Of a stretch of 61,943 nucleotides of DNA, positions 34,460-42,582 are shown piece by piece. The notes beneath the pieces were generated by a model. It ran no database searches. It was not told the origin of the DNA and saw nothing but the letters and a program-made list of their open reading frames with translations. The stretch lies in IMG/VR virus record IMGVR_UViG_3300025120_000046, positions 1 to 61,943 of that record, one strand, 5' to 3'. How positions within the stretch are numbered: position 1 is the stretch's first letter; the number at the start of each line of letters is the position of its first letter. The translations under genes and the position numbers were made by a program. This DNA is from a virus.

Positions 34460-35155
34460 ATGAAAAAATCTGAATTAAAAGAAATTATAAAAGCATCATT
34501 TCTTGCTGAAGCTGAGGATTCCAAAAAAGGAAATAAAGAAGAGCAAAAGCGTATGGAAGGTGCTATCCGTGATGATAGAGATCATATAAAAGATCTTGAA
34601 AAAGACATTAAGGATAACGAAGAAAAATTAGCTAAACTTAAAAAAGACTTTAAAGATGACGTTTCTGAAGAAATGAAAAAAGATGATGTTGATGAAGCTA
34701 TGAGAGGTGGAGATGACGTTGATGAAGCTATGCGTAACAGATATGAAGATGATACAATGAGAGAAGCTGAAGAAGTTAATGTTGAAGATAATGAAGACAT
34801 TAATGTTGACGTTGAAGATGATATTGATATTGATGATGTATCTAAAAAATCAGAAATTGAAGTTGATTCTGAATTAGCAGGTGAAGATGCTGATGTAGCA
34901 GCTATATTAGGTCTTTTAACAAAAGCTCAAGCAAATGCTAAAGATTTAGGTGATGAAAAACTAATGGATCAAATCGGAAATACTATTACTTATTATACTA
35001 GAACTCATGTTGTTGCTGAAGAAATGAAAGATGATATGGATGAAGCTATGAGAGGTGATATGGATGAAGAAATGAAAGATGATAAAATGGAAGAAGCTAT
35101 TAATTTAGATGAATCATTATCAAGATTTAGAAAATTAGCAGGATTAGACAAATAA
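34460..35155 (+). CDS. Acidic internal/scaffold-like protein sharing ends with gp22
   Basis: A 231-residue, extremely acidic protein. The N-terminus MKKSELKEIIKASFLAEAED carries a gp21-like LAE|A site. Two exact-type repeats DDVDEAMRG/N and further DDMDEAMRG/DMDEEMKD units flank the middle. The last residues ESLSRFRKLAGL closely match the end of the scaffold protein (MVARFKKLAGII at 52633-53910). It could be a second scaffold or internal core protein, like the acidic T4 gp67/gp68, but no direct homology to these is visible. Confidence 0.65.
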   Translation: MKKSELKEIIKASFLAEAEDSKKGNKEEQKRMEGAIRDDRDHIKDLEKDIKDNEEKLAKLKKDFKDDVSEEMKKDDVDEAMRGGDDVDEAMRNRYEDDTMREAEEVNVEDNEDINVDVEDDIDIDDVSKKSEIEVDSELAGEDADVAAILGLLTKAQANAKDLGDEKLMDQIGNTITYYTRTHVVAEEMKDDMDEAMRGDMDEEMKDDKMEEAINLDESLSRFRKLAGLDK

Positions 35156-35183
35156 AAAAGTTATTAAAATAAAATTTATAAAG

Positions 35184-35357
35184 ATGAATACTCAAGAACT
35201 ATTCGAAAGATTAGATGTTCTATTTGAAACATTTAAAGATGAGCATGGAAGTAAATCCAAAGCTGCTCATGGTCGTGCAAGAAAAGCATTAGGTGAAATT
35301 AAAAAACTTGTAACTGAATACAGAAAAGCATCTGTAGCAGAAGATAAAGCAAAATAA
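35184..35357 (+). CDS. Small basic helical protein
   Basis: A 57-residue frame from MNTQELFERLDVLFETFKDE to SVAEDKAK. The second half (SKAAHGRARKALGEIKKL) resembles a small histone-like or DNA-binding helix; phages of this group carry short proteins of this type, as far as I recall. It starts after a 28-base gap and ends 1 base before the next ATG. Confidence 0.6.
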   Translation: MNTQELFERLDVLFETFKDEHGSKSKAAHGRARKALGEIKKLVTEYRKASVAEDKAK

Positions 35358-35358
35358 A

Positions 35359-36912
35359 ATGGCGATAAACGAACGTAAACTGTCTAAAGACGAACTTAAA
35401 AAAAGGGAAGACATTATCATGAAAATGAAAGGTAACAAACGTGACCTTGTAAAAAAATATGGTAAAGATGCTGAAGCAGTAATGTACGGACGTGCCACTA
35501 ATATGGCTAAAAAAGCTACTGAAGAATCAAAAGATTCTAAATTAACTGAGTTAATTAAAGATGCTTTAAAAAATCCTAAAAAAGCTGATTTAGATAAAGA
35601 TGGTAAATTATCTGATTATGAAGAAGCAAGAGGAAAAGCTATTGAAAAATCAATAGAAAAGGATAAAGTAGAAGAAGTAATTCCGTTGGAGAAAGATTTT
35701 ACTTATGATTATGAAGATATAGGTCAATTTTATTTAGAGGGTTTTGGTAAACCATATTCATTAAATAATAGTGAATTAGAGATATTAGGTAAACAAATTG
35801 TTGATAGATTATATAAAGGAGATATTGGTAAAGCATATGATGATCTAGTAAAAAGAAGCAACGTAGATGAGGATTTAGATTTAGGTCATGAAGATAATGA
35901 GCCAGGTATGATTAAAGGTGATTTATATCAAATTGGTAAAGCATCTATGGAGTTATACAAAGTACTAGATCAATTTGATGATGCGGGTGAAGTAGATTTA
36001 CCTTCATGGTGGCAAAGTAAAATATTTAAGGCAAAAGAGGCTGTGGTTGGTGCTCAAGAATACCTTGAATTTGAACTTAAAGAACCACAAATTGATGCAA
36101 TAGTAGATGATGCTACCCTAGAAGAAATGGGCCAATTAGGCACAGATGATGATACAGGGTTTACTCCTAACTTATATACACCGAATGAAGTAGGCGATGA
36201 AGCAGTTCACCAAAGAGCAGCATCGGGGGCATTTGAAGAAAACTTAAATAAAGACAAAGACATGAAAGAACAAAGTAATGCAAATTCAAATTATGGATCA
36301 AATGATGGTTCAAATGAAAATTCAAATGATAACTTATCTTCATACTCAGGACTTAAAAAATTCGTAGCAGAAAAATTAGCTAAAGAATTAAAATCATCAG
36401 AAATTGATTTTGAAGAAGTTGAGGATGCAAATACAAGTGGTGTTGGTGATGGTTTAGCTGAAGATTTACTTAAAAAAGGTGGTAAAATATCTAAAGCATT
36501 AGAAGCATTAGAAAAAGCAGCGGCAGATGCTAAGATATCTGGTGATGCTGCAAAAGAATTATTTGCTAAATTTAAAAAAGAAATGGCACTAGCAGAACAA
36601 ATGCCTGGTGACCCAGAAAGGTTTGTTGGCTCAGGTGGTGATGAAATTGACTCAGATAACATTGATAATGTAACAGTTGATAGACCAGATAAAGATGCTG
36701 AAATAGGATTTGCATTAGATGAAGAAGAAACTAATGAATCTTTTGGTTCATTAGCTAAAAAAATTGACAAACAAAAAGGTAAAACTAAAAAAGATGCAGC
36801 TAACATAGCTGGATATATAGCTAATATTAAAAGAAAAGGTGGTGGGTCAGGTCCAACTACAAAACAAAAGAAAAGAATGGCTGAAACCGTTCTTAAACAA
36901 CTAAGAAAATAA
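35359..36912 (+). CDS. Large acidic predicted cargo/structural protein with EF-hand-like and NS-rich segments
   Basis: A 517-residue protein. Residues 15-50 (IIMKMKGNKRDLVKKYGKDA, then VMYGRATNMAK) and 75-92 (KADLDKDGKLSDYEEARG, an EF-hand-like D-x-D-x-G loop) are recurrent phage modules. Residues 120-245 form a helical domain with LPSWWQSKIFKAKEAVVGAQ. Residues 306-333 are an Asn/Ser-rich linker ending in SYSGLKKF, nearly repeated at the end of the protein encoded at 50645. The C-terminus is basic (KRKGGGSGPTTKQKKRMAE). It has no enzyme motif. It is likely an internal head protein; LTE sites near residue 64 may be processed. Confidence 0.65.
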   Translation: MAINERKLSKDELKKREDIIMKMKGNKRDLVKKYGKDAEAVMYGRATNMAKKATEESKDSKLTELIKDALKNPKKADLDKDGKLSDYEEARGKAIEKSIEKDKVEEVIPLEKDFTYDYEDIGQFYLEGFGKPYSLNNSELEILGKQIVDRLYKGDIGKAYDDLVKRSNVDEDLDLGHEDNEPGMIKGDLYQIGKASMELYKVLDQFDDAGEVDLPSWWQSKIFKAKEAVVGAQEYLEFELKEPQIDAIVDDATLEEMGQLGTDDDTGFTPNLYTPNEVGDEAVHQRAASGAFEENLNKDKDMKEQSNANSNYGSNDGSNENSNDNLSSYSGLKKFVAEKLAKELKSSEIDFEEVEDANTSGVGDGLAEDLLKKGGKISKALEALEKAAADAKISGDAAKELFAKFKKEMALAEQMPGDPERFVGSGGDEIDSDNIDNVTVDRPDKDAEIGFALDEEETNESFGSLAKKIDKQKGKTKKDAANIAGYIANIKRKGGGSGPTTKQKKRMAETVLKQLRK

Positions 36913-36913
36913 C

Positions 36914-37360
36914 ATGACCAAAGCAGAACTAAGGGAAAAGATAAGATTACTCGTCCCAACTGTTGTTGGTAATAAAAAACAAGCTGAAGCAGCTGCAGTT
37001 GAGTACGACGAACTTACAAAATTCCCAGAATTAAAAGCAGTAATTGTTGACTTATTAACACATGAGTTTGACAATTTTCTTGCATCTATAGATTGGGTAG
37101 CTCCAAAACCTACTACGTTCAGAATTAATTTAAAAAACGATCAAGATTTTTATTTAATATATTCAAGAACAAGTTGGATAGCTCAAGTTGAAGGTAAAAA
37201 ATATTATTTACTTAATTTACCAGAAGAAGAAAGAGCTACTGAAGCAATTGCTCGTATATTAAGATATGGAACTGCATCATCAGGTGAAGCAGCTGATACT
37301 GATAGTGGTGGTGAAGATGTTGATGTTGAAGTAGATGATAACGTTGATATAGATGTATAA
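36914..37360 (+). CDS. Hypothetical protein with acidic tail
   Basis: A 148-residue protein with a globular alpha/beta first part (MTKAELREKIRLLVPTVVG; FRINLKNDQDFYLIYS) and a very acidic last 30 residues (GGEDVDVEVDDNVDIDV). The tail resembles the acidic runs in the scaffold and in the product at 34460. Spaced 1 base from the gene before and directly abutting the one after. Confidence 0.62.
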   Translation: MTKAELREKIRLLVPTVVGNKKQAEAAAVEYDELTKFPELKAVIVDLLTHEFDNFLASIDWVAPKPTTFRINLKNDQDFYLIYSRTSWIAQVEGKKYYLLNLPEEERATEAIARILRYGTASSGEAADTDSGGEDVDVEVDDNVDIDV

Positions 37361-38395
37361 ATGGATAATATAACTAAATATTTAAATAGGATAGCATATA
37401 AATTTCCTAAAGGATATCCTGACATGAATAATGATCAGGATGTTTTGTTATTAGAATCACTTATTAGTAAGTTAGGTATTAATATTGGTGAAGATCAATT
37501 TATTCAAAAAATAAATGAAGATATTAAAGGTAAAGCAACTTTATTTGAAACAGCTTTAGTAAAAGCATGGTATGAATTAAAAGAAGAGGAAGTACCTGAG
37601 GGAAATGCCCCAACAAAAGATCTAGCAGCCTTAACTACTGAAATGGTTGAAGATGCAAAAAACATACTAAAACAAACAAAACTAACAGGTGGAAGCGAAG
37701 CATACCAGCTTGGATCTTCATCAGCAGGTTTAACATCATTTTGGAAAGATCATGGAGCTACAAATACAACACCAAAAACAGATATTGTAATAGATGGAAA
37801 AAAGATTTCATTAAAAGTAGGTCCATCTCAACTTATGTCAGGTGCTGGAAATGAATTAACAGCAACTTTTTATGCTGCTCTTAAAAATACACCTAATGTT
37901 AAAAAAGAAATAATAGATGATATTTCAAAATCTATTAAAGATGTATTTGTTAGAGGAACAACTAAACAAGGTAATGTAAGACAGGCTAAAAAAGAAGGTA
38001 ATGATGCCGTTTTAAACAAAGCTGTGGATGAAATGGGTATTTTAAAGGTTAAAATTGCTGATTTTTTAGAAAATAATAAAGATTTCCAAACAGCCTTTGC
38101 TTATGAAGCAGCAACGGGATCAGAAAAATTTGGAAATAATGATGGTACTGCTAATTATATATTATCGATTTCATCAAATTATAAAAATGGTGTATTAAAA
38201 CCAATAGATTTAGATTATGCTTCTAAAATAGCTAGTAAAATAAAGTTAGATATTAATATGAAATCTGGTTCTCAAAAAGTAAAGGGAATAAAAACAGGAA
38301 AATATAATTACTATACAGTTTTAAGAGCTGGATTAGCAGACTTATTCCAGGATGCTTCTGATGGTATAACTGTAGATAATGAAATAACCTTATAA
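37361..38395 (+). CDS. Possible restriction-endonuclease-like fold protein
   Basis: A 344-residue protein. Its centre reads TKDLAALTTEMVEDAKNILK ... TPKTDIVIDGKKISLKVGPS, where K-T-D-(I)-x-I-x(4)-I-S-L-K resembles the D...xxK core of PD-(D/E)XK-type enzymes, with S in place of the usual E. The following QLMSGAGNELTATFYAAL helix fits phage proteins I have seen with this motif. Nuclease activity is a weak inference. An INE|D site near residue 53 is a possible gp21 cut after an N-terminal 53-residue segment. Confidence 0.58.
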   Translation: MDNITKYLNRIAYKFPKGYPDMNNDQDVLLLESLISKLGINIGEDQFIQKINEDIKGKATLFETALVKAWYELKEEEVPEGNAPTKDLAALTTEMVEDAKNILKQTKLTGGSEAYQLGSSSAGLTSFWKDHGATNTTPKTDIVIDGKKISLKVGPSQLMSGAGNELTATFYAALKNTPNVKKEIIDDISKSIKDVFVRGTTKQGNVRQAKKEGNDAVLNKAVDEMGILKVKIADFLENNKDFQTAFAYEAATGSEKFGNNDGTANYILSISSNYKNGVLKPIDLDYASKIASKIKLDINMKSGSQKVKGIKTGKYNYYTVLRAGLADLFQDASDGITVDNEITL

Positions 38396-38404
38396 TGAAA
38401 TAAT

Positions 38405-39352
38405 ATGTGTAAAAAATGTGGATGTAATACGTGTGAAACTGAAAGTACAATGTTAGTACTTAATGAGAGCAAAGCTCCGGCGACTATATTGTCTGAAGGT
38501 TTAAAGCACCATATAGACACTAATAAACCGCTTACTGAGCATTTATATCGTGCTGGCTCACGTGCTTACTTTGATTTATTTGCAGAAGCAAGATCATTAT
38601 ATAGTAGAGGTATTTTAGAATTTACTCATGAAGATGATGTAGCTTTACTTACAGAAACTAACTTAGGTCATTTTGGCATGTTTGAAGGTAAAAAAGTGCC
38701 TTTAGATTTTCCTATTGAATTAAATGAGCAAATGGATCTTGAAGATGAGTTAGCAAATATGGAATTTGGAATGGATTATGATCAATTAGGTGATAATGAA
38801 AAAGAATGGGTTCGTGATGAAATGGACAATATGTCTATGAATGAAGTTACCCGTTATAGTGGTTTTAATAGAAACCCAGAAGATCCAGATTCAGAACCAT
38901 TTAATCCAGAAGGAGCAGTAGCTGAATTTAAAGAAGAGTTAAGAGCATTATTTGGTAAATTTAAAGGTGATTTAAAAAATCCTGAATTTATAAAAGGAGT
39001 AGCTCAAATAATGGTTAATTGGAAACCACTTTTAAGAAGTCAATTAGACGAAGCTAAAAAGGCTAAGAAAAAAGATAATAGACCAATAGGAAAACCAATG
39101 CGCTCATCATCAGGTGGAAAAGCATATAAAGTATATGTTAAGGATCCTAAAACTAAAAAAATTAAAACTGTCAGATTTGGATCTGGTGGTTTAAGAGCTA
39201 AAATAAATGACTCAAAAGCACGTGCTGCATTTGCAAAAAGGCACAAATGTTCAACTAAAAAAGATAGAACAAAAGCTGGATATTGGAGTTGTAGATTACC
39301 ACGTTATGCAAAATTACTCGGACTTAAATCAAGTTTCTCTGGATTCTGGTAA
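38405..39352 (+). CDS. Cargo-type protein with Cys-rich N-terminus and DUF5872-like C-terminus
   Basis: A 315-residue protein. The first 11 residues have four cysteines (MCKKCGCNTCE). Possible gp21 sites follow at LNE|S, LSE|G and LNE|Q. The last 85 residues, with GKAYKVYVKDPKTKKIKTVR, FGSGGLRAKI, ARAAFAKRHKC and GYWSCRLPRY, match the basic DUF5872-like module common in phage head-region proteins. The middle is acidic and helical. It overlaps the next gene by 47 bases. Confidence 0.7.
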   Translation: MCKKCGCNTCETESTMLVLNESKAPATILSEGLKHHIDTNKPLTEHLYRAGSRAYFDLFAEARSLYSRGILEFTHEDDVALLTETNLGHFGMFEGKKVPLDFPIELNEQMDLEDELANMEFGMDYDQLGDNEKEWVRDEMDNMSMNEVTRYSGFNRNPEDPDSEPFNPEGAVAEFKEELRALFGKFKGDLKNPEFIKGVAQIMVNWKPLLRSQLDEAKKAKKKDNRPIGKPMRSSSGGKAYKVYVKDPKTKKIKTVRFGSGGLRAKINDSKARAAFAKRHKCSTKKDRTKAGYWSCRLPRYAKLLGLKSSFSGFW

Positions 39353-39617
39353 ACCATATACAGATTTAGAAGTAACAGAAGATTATACTTTAAGACAATT
39401 TGATGAGTCAATTGACCCAATTGAATTACTATGGCATCGTGATGATGAAGATAGAGTAGTTGAAATTGTAGGAGACACAGATTGGATGTTACAGTTAGAT
39501 AATTCTCTGCCGACTTCACTTCAAGAGCGTATATTTATACCTAGACATAAATGGCATAGAGTCATTAAAGGAACTGGAATATTAAAATTAAAAATATATA
39601 AAAATGGAAAATTGTAA
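39306..39617 (+). CDS. Small cupin-like phage protein
   Basis: A 103-residue protein with start ATG at 39306 (a longer upstream extension is open but would lie inside the previous gene). Residues about 30-100 have the beta pattern HRDDEDRVVEIVGDTDWMLQ, LQERIFIPRHKWHRVIKG and LKLKIYK typical of a small cupin-like family in marine T4-like phages. The His residues H81 and H85-type positions may bind a metal, but enzymatic activity is unknown. It overlaps genes at both ends. Confidence 0.68.
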   Translation: MQNYSDLNQVSLDSGKPYTDLEVTEDYTLRQFDESIDPIELLWHRDDEDRVVEIVGDTDWMLQLDNSLPTSLQERIFIPRHKWHRVIKGTGILKLKIYKNGKL

Positions 39618-39672
39618 TTGTACGGCATGTGGGTGTAAAAAATCTTGTAGTTGTTCTTGTTGCGATTGTTAA
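39604..39672 (+). CDS. Cysteine-rich 22-residue microprotein
   Basis: The frame encodes 22 residues with nine cysteines, starting MENCNCTACGCKK and ending CCDC. It overlaps the preceding gene by 14 bases in another frame, and a late-type box follows 10 bases after its stop. The density of CxC and CC pairs is like a metallothionein or a zinc/copper-binding peptide. The four-cysteine N-terminus of the product at 38405 (CKKCGCNTC) has a similar pattern. It is too short for normal gene callers. Coding is plausible from the extreme composition, but proteomic support is needed. Confidence 0.55.
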   Translation: MENCNCTACGCKKSCSCSCCDC

Positions 39673-39681
39673 AAACCATTA

Positions 39682-39690
39682 TATTTATAA
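39682..39690 (+). promoter_or_regulatory. Late-type box TATTTATAA
   Basis: The palindromic form TATTTATAAATA, ending 20 bases before the ATG at 39711. Confidence 0.7.
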
Positions 39691-39710
39691 ATAAAGAAAA
39701 AAATTAAATT

Positions 39711-40451
39711 ATGGCTAAACATTCATTTTTCGCAGGAGCAGCCGATGGAAATATAAACACAACAGCACTTGCTAATGCCGGATACAATTTATTTGGAAAG
39801 TATGACTCAACTGAAGGATCCGCAGGATACCAAGAAGTACCAAATGGTATAGGAGCAGTAATTAATACTCCTAATGTAACAACTATTGGATCCGCAAACA
39901 TACCCTTAAATAATGCAAAAGCAGGAACAGTAGTTGCAACAGGAAATAGTGGCGAATTAGCAACTGTCCAGGCCTCAAGTTTTATGGGAGGAGTTAACAA
40001 TGGTGAGGATTTAGGAGGTACTGGAAAAAGATACTATTACATAGGTTGTATAAACTATAACAACTATAATCTTGGCACAACTTCATCTGAAAATACAATT
40101 CCTGGAAATAATGTAGATGGAATGTATTCAGTTGATGAAGGTATAGCTCAATACACAACTGCTGGAGATGTTGGTGGGTCAGGAACAGATTACACAGTAT
40201 GTTTATTATCTAATAATAAAAATGGACAATCCGCTGCTGGTAGACAAGGAACAAGAATTACTTTTAGATTTGCAAATGGAGGTTTAGGTGCTGGTTTATC
40301 TGCTTTAGCTTATTATGTAAATGAAGAGGGAGATTATGGTTTACAAATTACTGCACTTATGAATGATGAAAACGCAGCCGGAAGATGGTTAGGAGCTGGG
40401 TATGGTATATTAAAAGGTGCACAACCTACTTTTTGGGATGGTGCTAATTAA
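39711..40451 (+). CDS. Putative virion (head or decoration) protein
   Basis: A 246-residue Gly/Asn/Thr/Ala-rich protein starting MAKHSFFAGAADGNINTTAL. No signal or membrane segment. The codon mix is somewhat richer in G+C than that of neighbours, similar to the highly expressed capsid gene. It forms a single-gene late unit: a late box in front and a strong terminator 55 bases behind, which suggests abundant expression. Role not recognised. Confidence 0.65.
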   Translation: MAKHSFFAGAADGNINTTALANAGYNLFGKYDSTEGSAGYQEVPNGIGAVINTPNVTTIGSANIPLNNAKAGTVVATGNSGELATVQASSFMGGVNNGEDLGGTGKRYYYIGCINYNNYNLGTTSSENTIPGNNVDGMYSVDEGIAQYTTAGDVGGSGTDYTVCLLSNNKNGQSAAGRQGTRITFRFANGGLGAGLSALAYYVNEEGDYGLQITALMNDENAAGRWLGAGYGILKGAQPTFWDGAN

Positions 40452-40505
40452 AAACTTACAGCTCGATTCATAGCCGAGCGACTATATAAAATCAATTTTG
40501 AGATC

Positions 40506-40539
40506 TGTGGCCTTCTATTTGGAGGTCACATTTTTTTTT
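40506..40539 (+). terminator. Rho-independent terminator after late virion gene
   Basis: A 9-bp stem (TGTGGCCTT/GGAGGTCACA region, two G-T pairs) with a short loop is followed by nine T residues. The loop and 3' arm contain the TTTGG -33 box of the next promoter, so terminator and promoter overlap. Confidence 0.85.
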
Positions 40540-40547
40540 CGTATATT
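40518..40547 (+). promoter_or_regulatory. Bacteroidetes-type promoter for metabolic cassette
   Basis: TTTGG (40518-40522), 19 bases including the terminator T-run, TATATT (40542-40547), with TTCG before the -7 box. It drives the FAD enzyme gene at 40571. Confidence 0.75.
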
Positions 40548-40570
40548 AATAACAAATAAATTAAGTCTAG

Positions 40571-41884
40571 ATGAATAATAAAATAGTAATGATAGGTGCA
40601 GGAGTAGCAAATGTAAATGCTGCTACTAAATTAATTGATGAAGGTTTCCAAGGTAAAATCACTATTATTGATATGGGTAAAGATCCGTATAGAAGACCAT
40701 ATGAAGAAGTAATGACTGGTTTTTTAGGGGCTGGTGGGTGGTCTGATGGTAAATTAACTTATCATACATCAATTGGGGGTCAATTAAGTAAATATTGTGG
40801 TGAAGAAAAAGCAATGGAGTTATTTGATCAAGTAATTGATAATTTTAAACGTTTTCACCCTAACCCATCAGAAGTGCAATGTTCGAACCCTATAGCGGAA
40901 CCAGAATTTATTAAACCATATTTTGGATTACGTTTATTTCCAGTATGGCACGTTGGTACTGATTATTTACATGAAATAGGTAAAAATTGGTATAATTTTT
41001 TAGCTGATAATGGTGTTGAATTTATATGGGAAACAAAAGTTACTTCAATTGATTTTGATAATAATGAATTATTTATAGGAGAAGAAGAATCTTTTTTAAA
41101 TCCAAAAAATTGGCCTATTTCATATGATACACTTATCTTTGGTGTAGGTAAATCAGGAATTGACTTTGGTAAACAATTAGCAGAACAATATGATTTGCCA
41201 ACTGAACCAAAACCAGTACAAATAGGTGTTAGATTTGAAGCACCACAAAAACACTTTCAAAAATTAATTGATGTAAGTTATGATTTCAAATTATATAGAA
41301 AATATGAAGACAAAGGAGTATCATTACGTTCTTTCTGTACAAACAACAATGCAGCATATGTTGCCGTTGAAGAAACGTATGGAGACCATAGCTACAATGG
41401 ACACGCTAAAAAAGATGAAGCATTCCGAAATGATATGACCAATTTTGGTATATTAATGGAAGTTCAAGGCATTGATAAACCATTTGATTGGTCTAGAGAA
41501 TTAGTAGGAAAAGTACAAAAAGAAAGTACTGGATTATTTTATAGTCCTACAAGAAAACCTACTACTACATCTGAAGGTATAGGTGTTAGTGCAGTTCAAA
41601 TTGATTCATTAGATGAAGTAAGAGAAGCATTTCAAGGATATTACACATACATTGATGATTTTATTGATGATATGAAGAAAGTATTTCCTACATTAGGAGA
41701 TGATTGGGGTGTGTATGTACCTGAAATTAAATATCTATCACCTGAACCTCTAGTTAATTATAATGATTTAAGTTTAACAAAATATCCTAATGTTCACTTT
41801 GTTGGTGATGCATTAAGTGCAAGAGGAATTACAGTATCTGGGGCACAAGGAACATTAGTAGCAGAACAAATAATAAAAAAATAA
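40571..41884 (+). CDS. FAD-dependent oxidoreductase (COG2509-like)
   Basis: A 437-residue flavoprotein. The N-terminal Rossmann motif is IGAGVANVNAATKLI (residues 8-22) for FAD. GGWSDGKLTYHTSIGG corresponds to the G-x-F-S-D-G-K-L motif of the uncharacterised FAD-dependent dehydrogenase group COG2509. VRFEAPQKHF, SLRSFC (conserved Cys), SAVQID and the C-terminal FVGDALSARGITVSGAQG, which closes the FAD site, are all present. Length fits. The reaction is unknown for the whole family. It starts a middle-type operon (40571-43813). A host-derived metabolic gene in a phage is likely. Confidence 0.82.
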   Translation: MNNKIVMIGAGVANVNAATKLIDEGFQGKITIIDMGKDPYRRPYEEVMTGFLGAGGWSDGKLTYHTSIGGQLSKYCGEEKAMELFDQVIDNFKRFHPNPSEVQCSNPIAEPEFIKPYFGLRLFPVWHVGTDYLHEIGKNWYNFLADNGVEFIWETKVTSIDFDNNELFIGEEESFLNPKNWPISYDTLIFGVGKSGIDFGKQLAEQYDLPTEPKPVQIGVRFEAPQKHFQKLIDVSYDFKLYRKYEDKGVSLRSFCTNNNAAYVAVEETYGDHSYNGHAKKDEAFRNDMTNFGILMEVQGIDKPFDWSRELVGKVQKESTGLFYSPTRKPTTTSEGIGVSAVQIDSLDEVREAFQGYYTYIDDFIDDMKKVFPTLGDDWGVYVPEIKYLSPEPLVNYNDLSLTKYPNVHFVGDALSARGITVSGAQGTLVAEQIIKK

Positions 41885-41888
41885 AATT

Positions 41889-42164
41889 ATGGGTAAAAAA
41901 TCAAAACTATATGAAGAAAAAGTAATTAAGTATAAAGGTGCAAGACATTATTTAATTAGAATGGAAGGTGAAGAGCATTTTAAACACCATAGATGGGACA
42001 ATCCAGCAATAGTACCCCTATCAAGAAAAAGTGAATTTAAAAAAGGATATTTTTTAAGTGGGATTGAATACCCAGAAGAAGTATATAACGAAATAATGAA
42101 AGAAAGAGAAGGTTTACCTTGGTATAAGCAATCAGCACCTAAAGGAGAAACATATAGAAACTAG
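41889..42164 (+). CDS. Hypothetical protein
   Basis: A 91-residue charged protein (KLYEEKVIKYKGARHYLIRM; HHRWDNPAIVPLSR). No domain recognised. It lies 4 bases after the FAD enzyme gene and 2 before the cupin gene, so it belongs to the same transcript. Confidence 0.62.
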   Translation: MGKKSKLYEEKVIKYKGARHYLIRMEGEEHFKHHRWDNPAIVPLSRKSEFKKGYFLSGIEYPEEVYNEIMKEREGLPWYKQSAPKGETYRN

Positions 42165-42166
42165 TT

Positions 42167-42580
42167 ATGAGAGAGTCAACAATACAAGCTTTACCTTATA
42201 AAGGTGAGATTCATAAAAAAGCTTGGGGTCATGAGTTATGGATTATCAATAATGAAAAATATTGTGGTAAATTATTAGTATTTAAAGCTAATAAACAATT
42301 TTCAATGCATTATCATATGTTAAAAGATGAAGCATGGTATATTAATAAAGGAGAATTTGAATATAAATATATTGACACAGAAACTTCAGAATTAAGGTCT
42401 AAAATAGTTAGAGAAGGAGATTGTATTCATTTAATTCCAGGACAACCTCACCAAATGTTGGCTTTGCAAGAAGGAAGTTGTATATTCGAGGTATCAACAC
42501 AACACTTTGATAGTGATAGTTATAGGATTTTACCTGGGGCATCACAAGATGAAAATAATAATGAAGATTTACCATTTTAA
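42167..42580 (+). CDS. Cupin, mannose-6-phosphate isomerase-like
   Basis: A 137-residue single cupin. KAWGHELWIINNEKYCGKLL leads into FSMHYHMLKDEAWYINKGEF with the metal ligands H-x-H and E (motif 1). GDCIHLIPGQPHQMLAL supplies the last His (motif 2). It resembles the C-terminal domain of bifunctional mannose-6-phosphate isomerase/GMP enzymes and stand-alone sugar-binding cupins. In this operon next to an FkbM methyltransferase it may handle a sugar or nucleotide sugar; the substrate is not known. Confidence 0.82.
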   Translation: MRESTIQALPYKGEIHKKAWGHELWIINNEKYCGKLLVFKANKQFSMHYHMLKDEAWYINKGEFEYKYIDTETSELRSKIVREGDCIHLIPGQPHQMLALQEGSCIFEVSTQHFDSDSYRILPGASQDENNNEDLPF

Positions 42581-42582
42581 AT

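Noticed and set aside
39207-39305. Longer start (MTQKHVLHL...) for the cupin-like gene at 39306
   Set aside because: It would overlap the upstream gene by 146 bases, and the added residues look like an out-of-frame reading of the DUF5872-like module.
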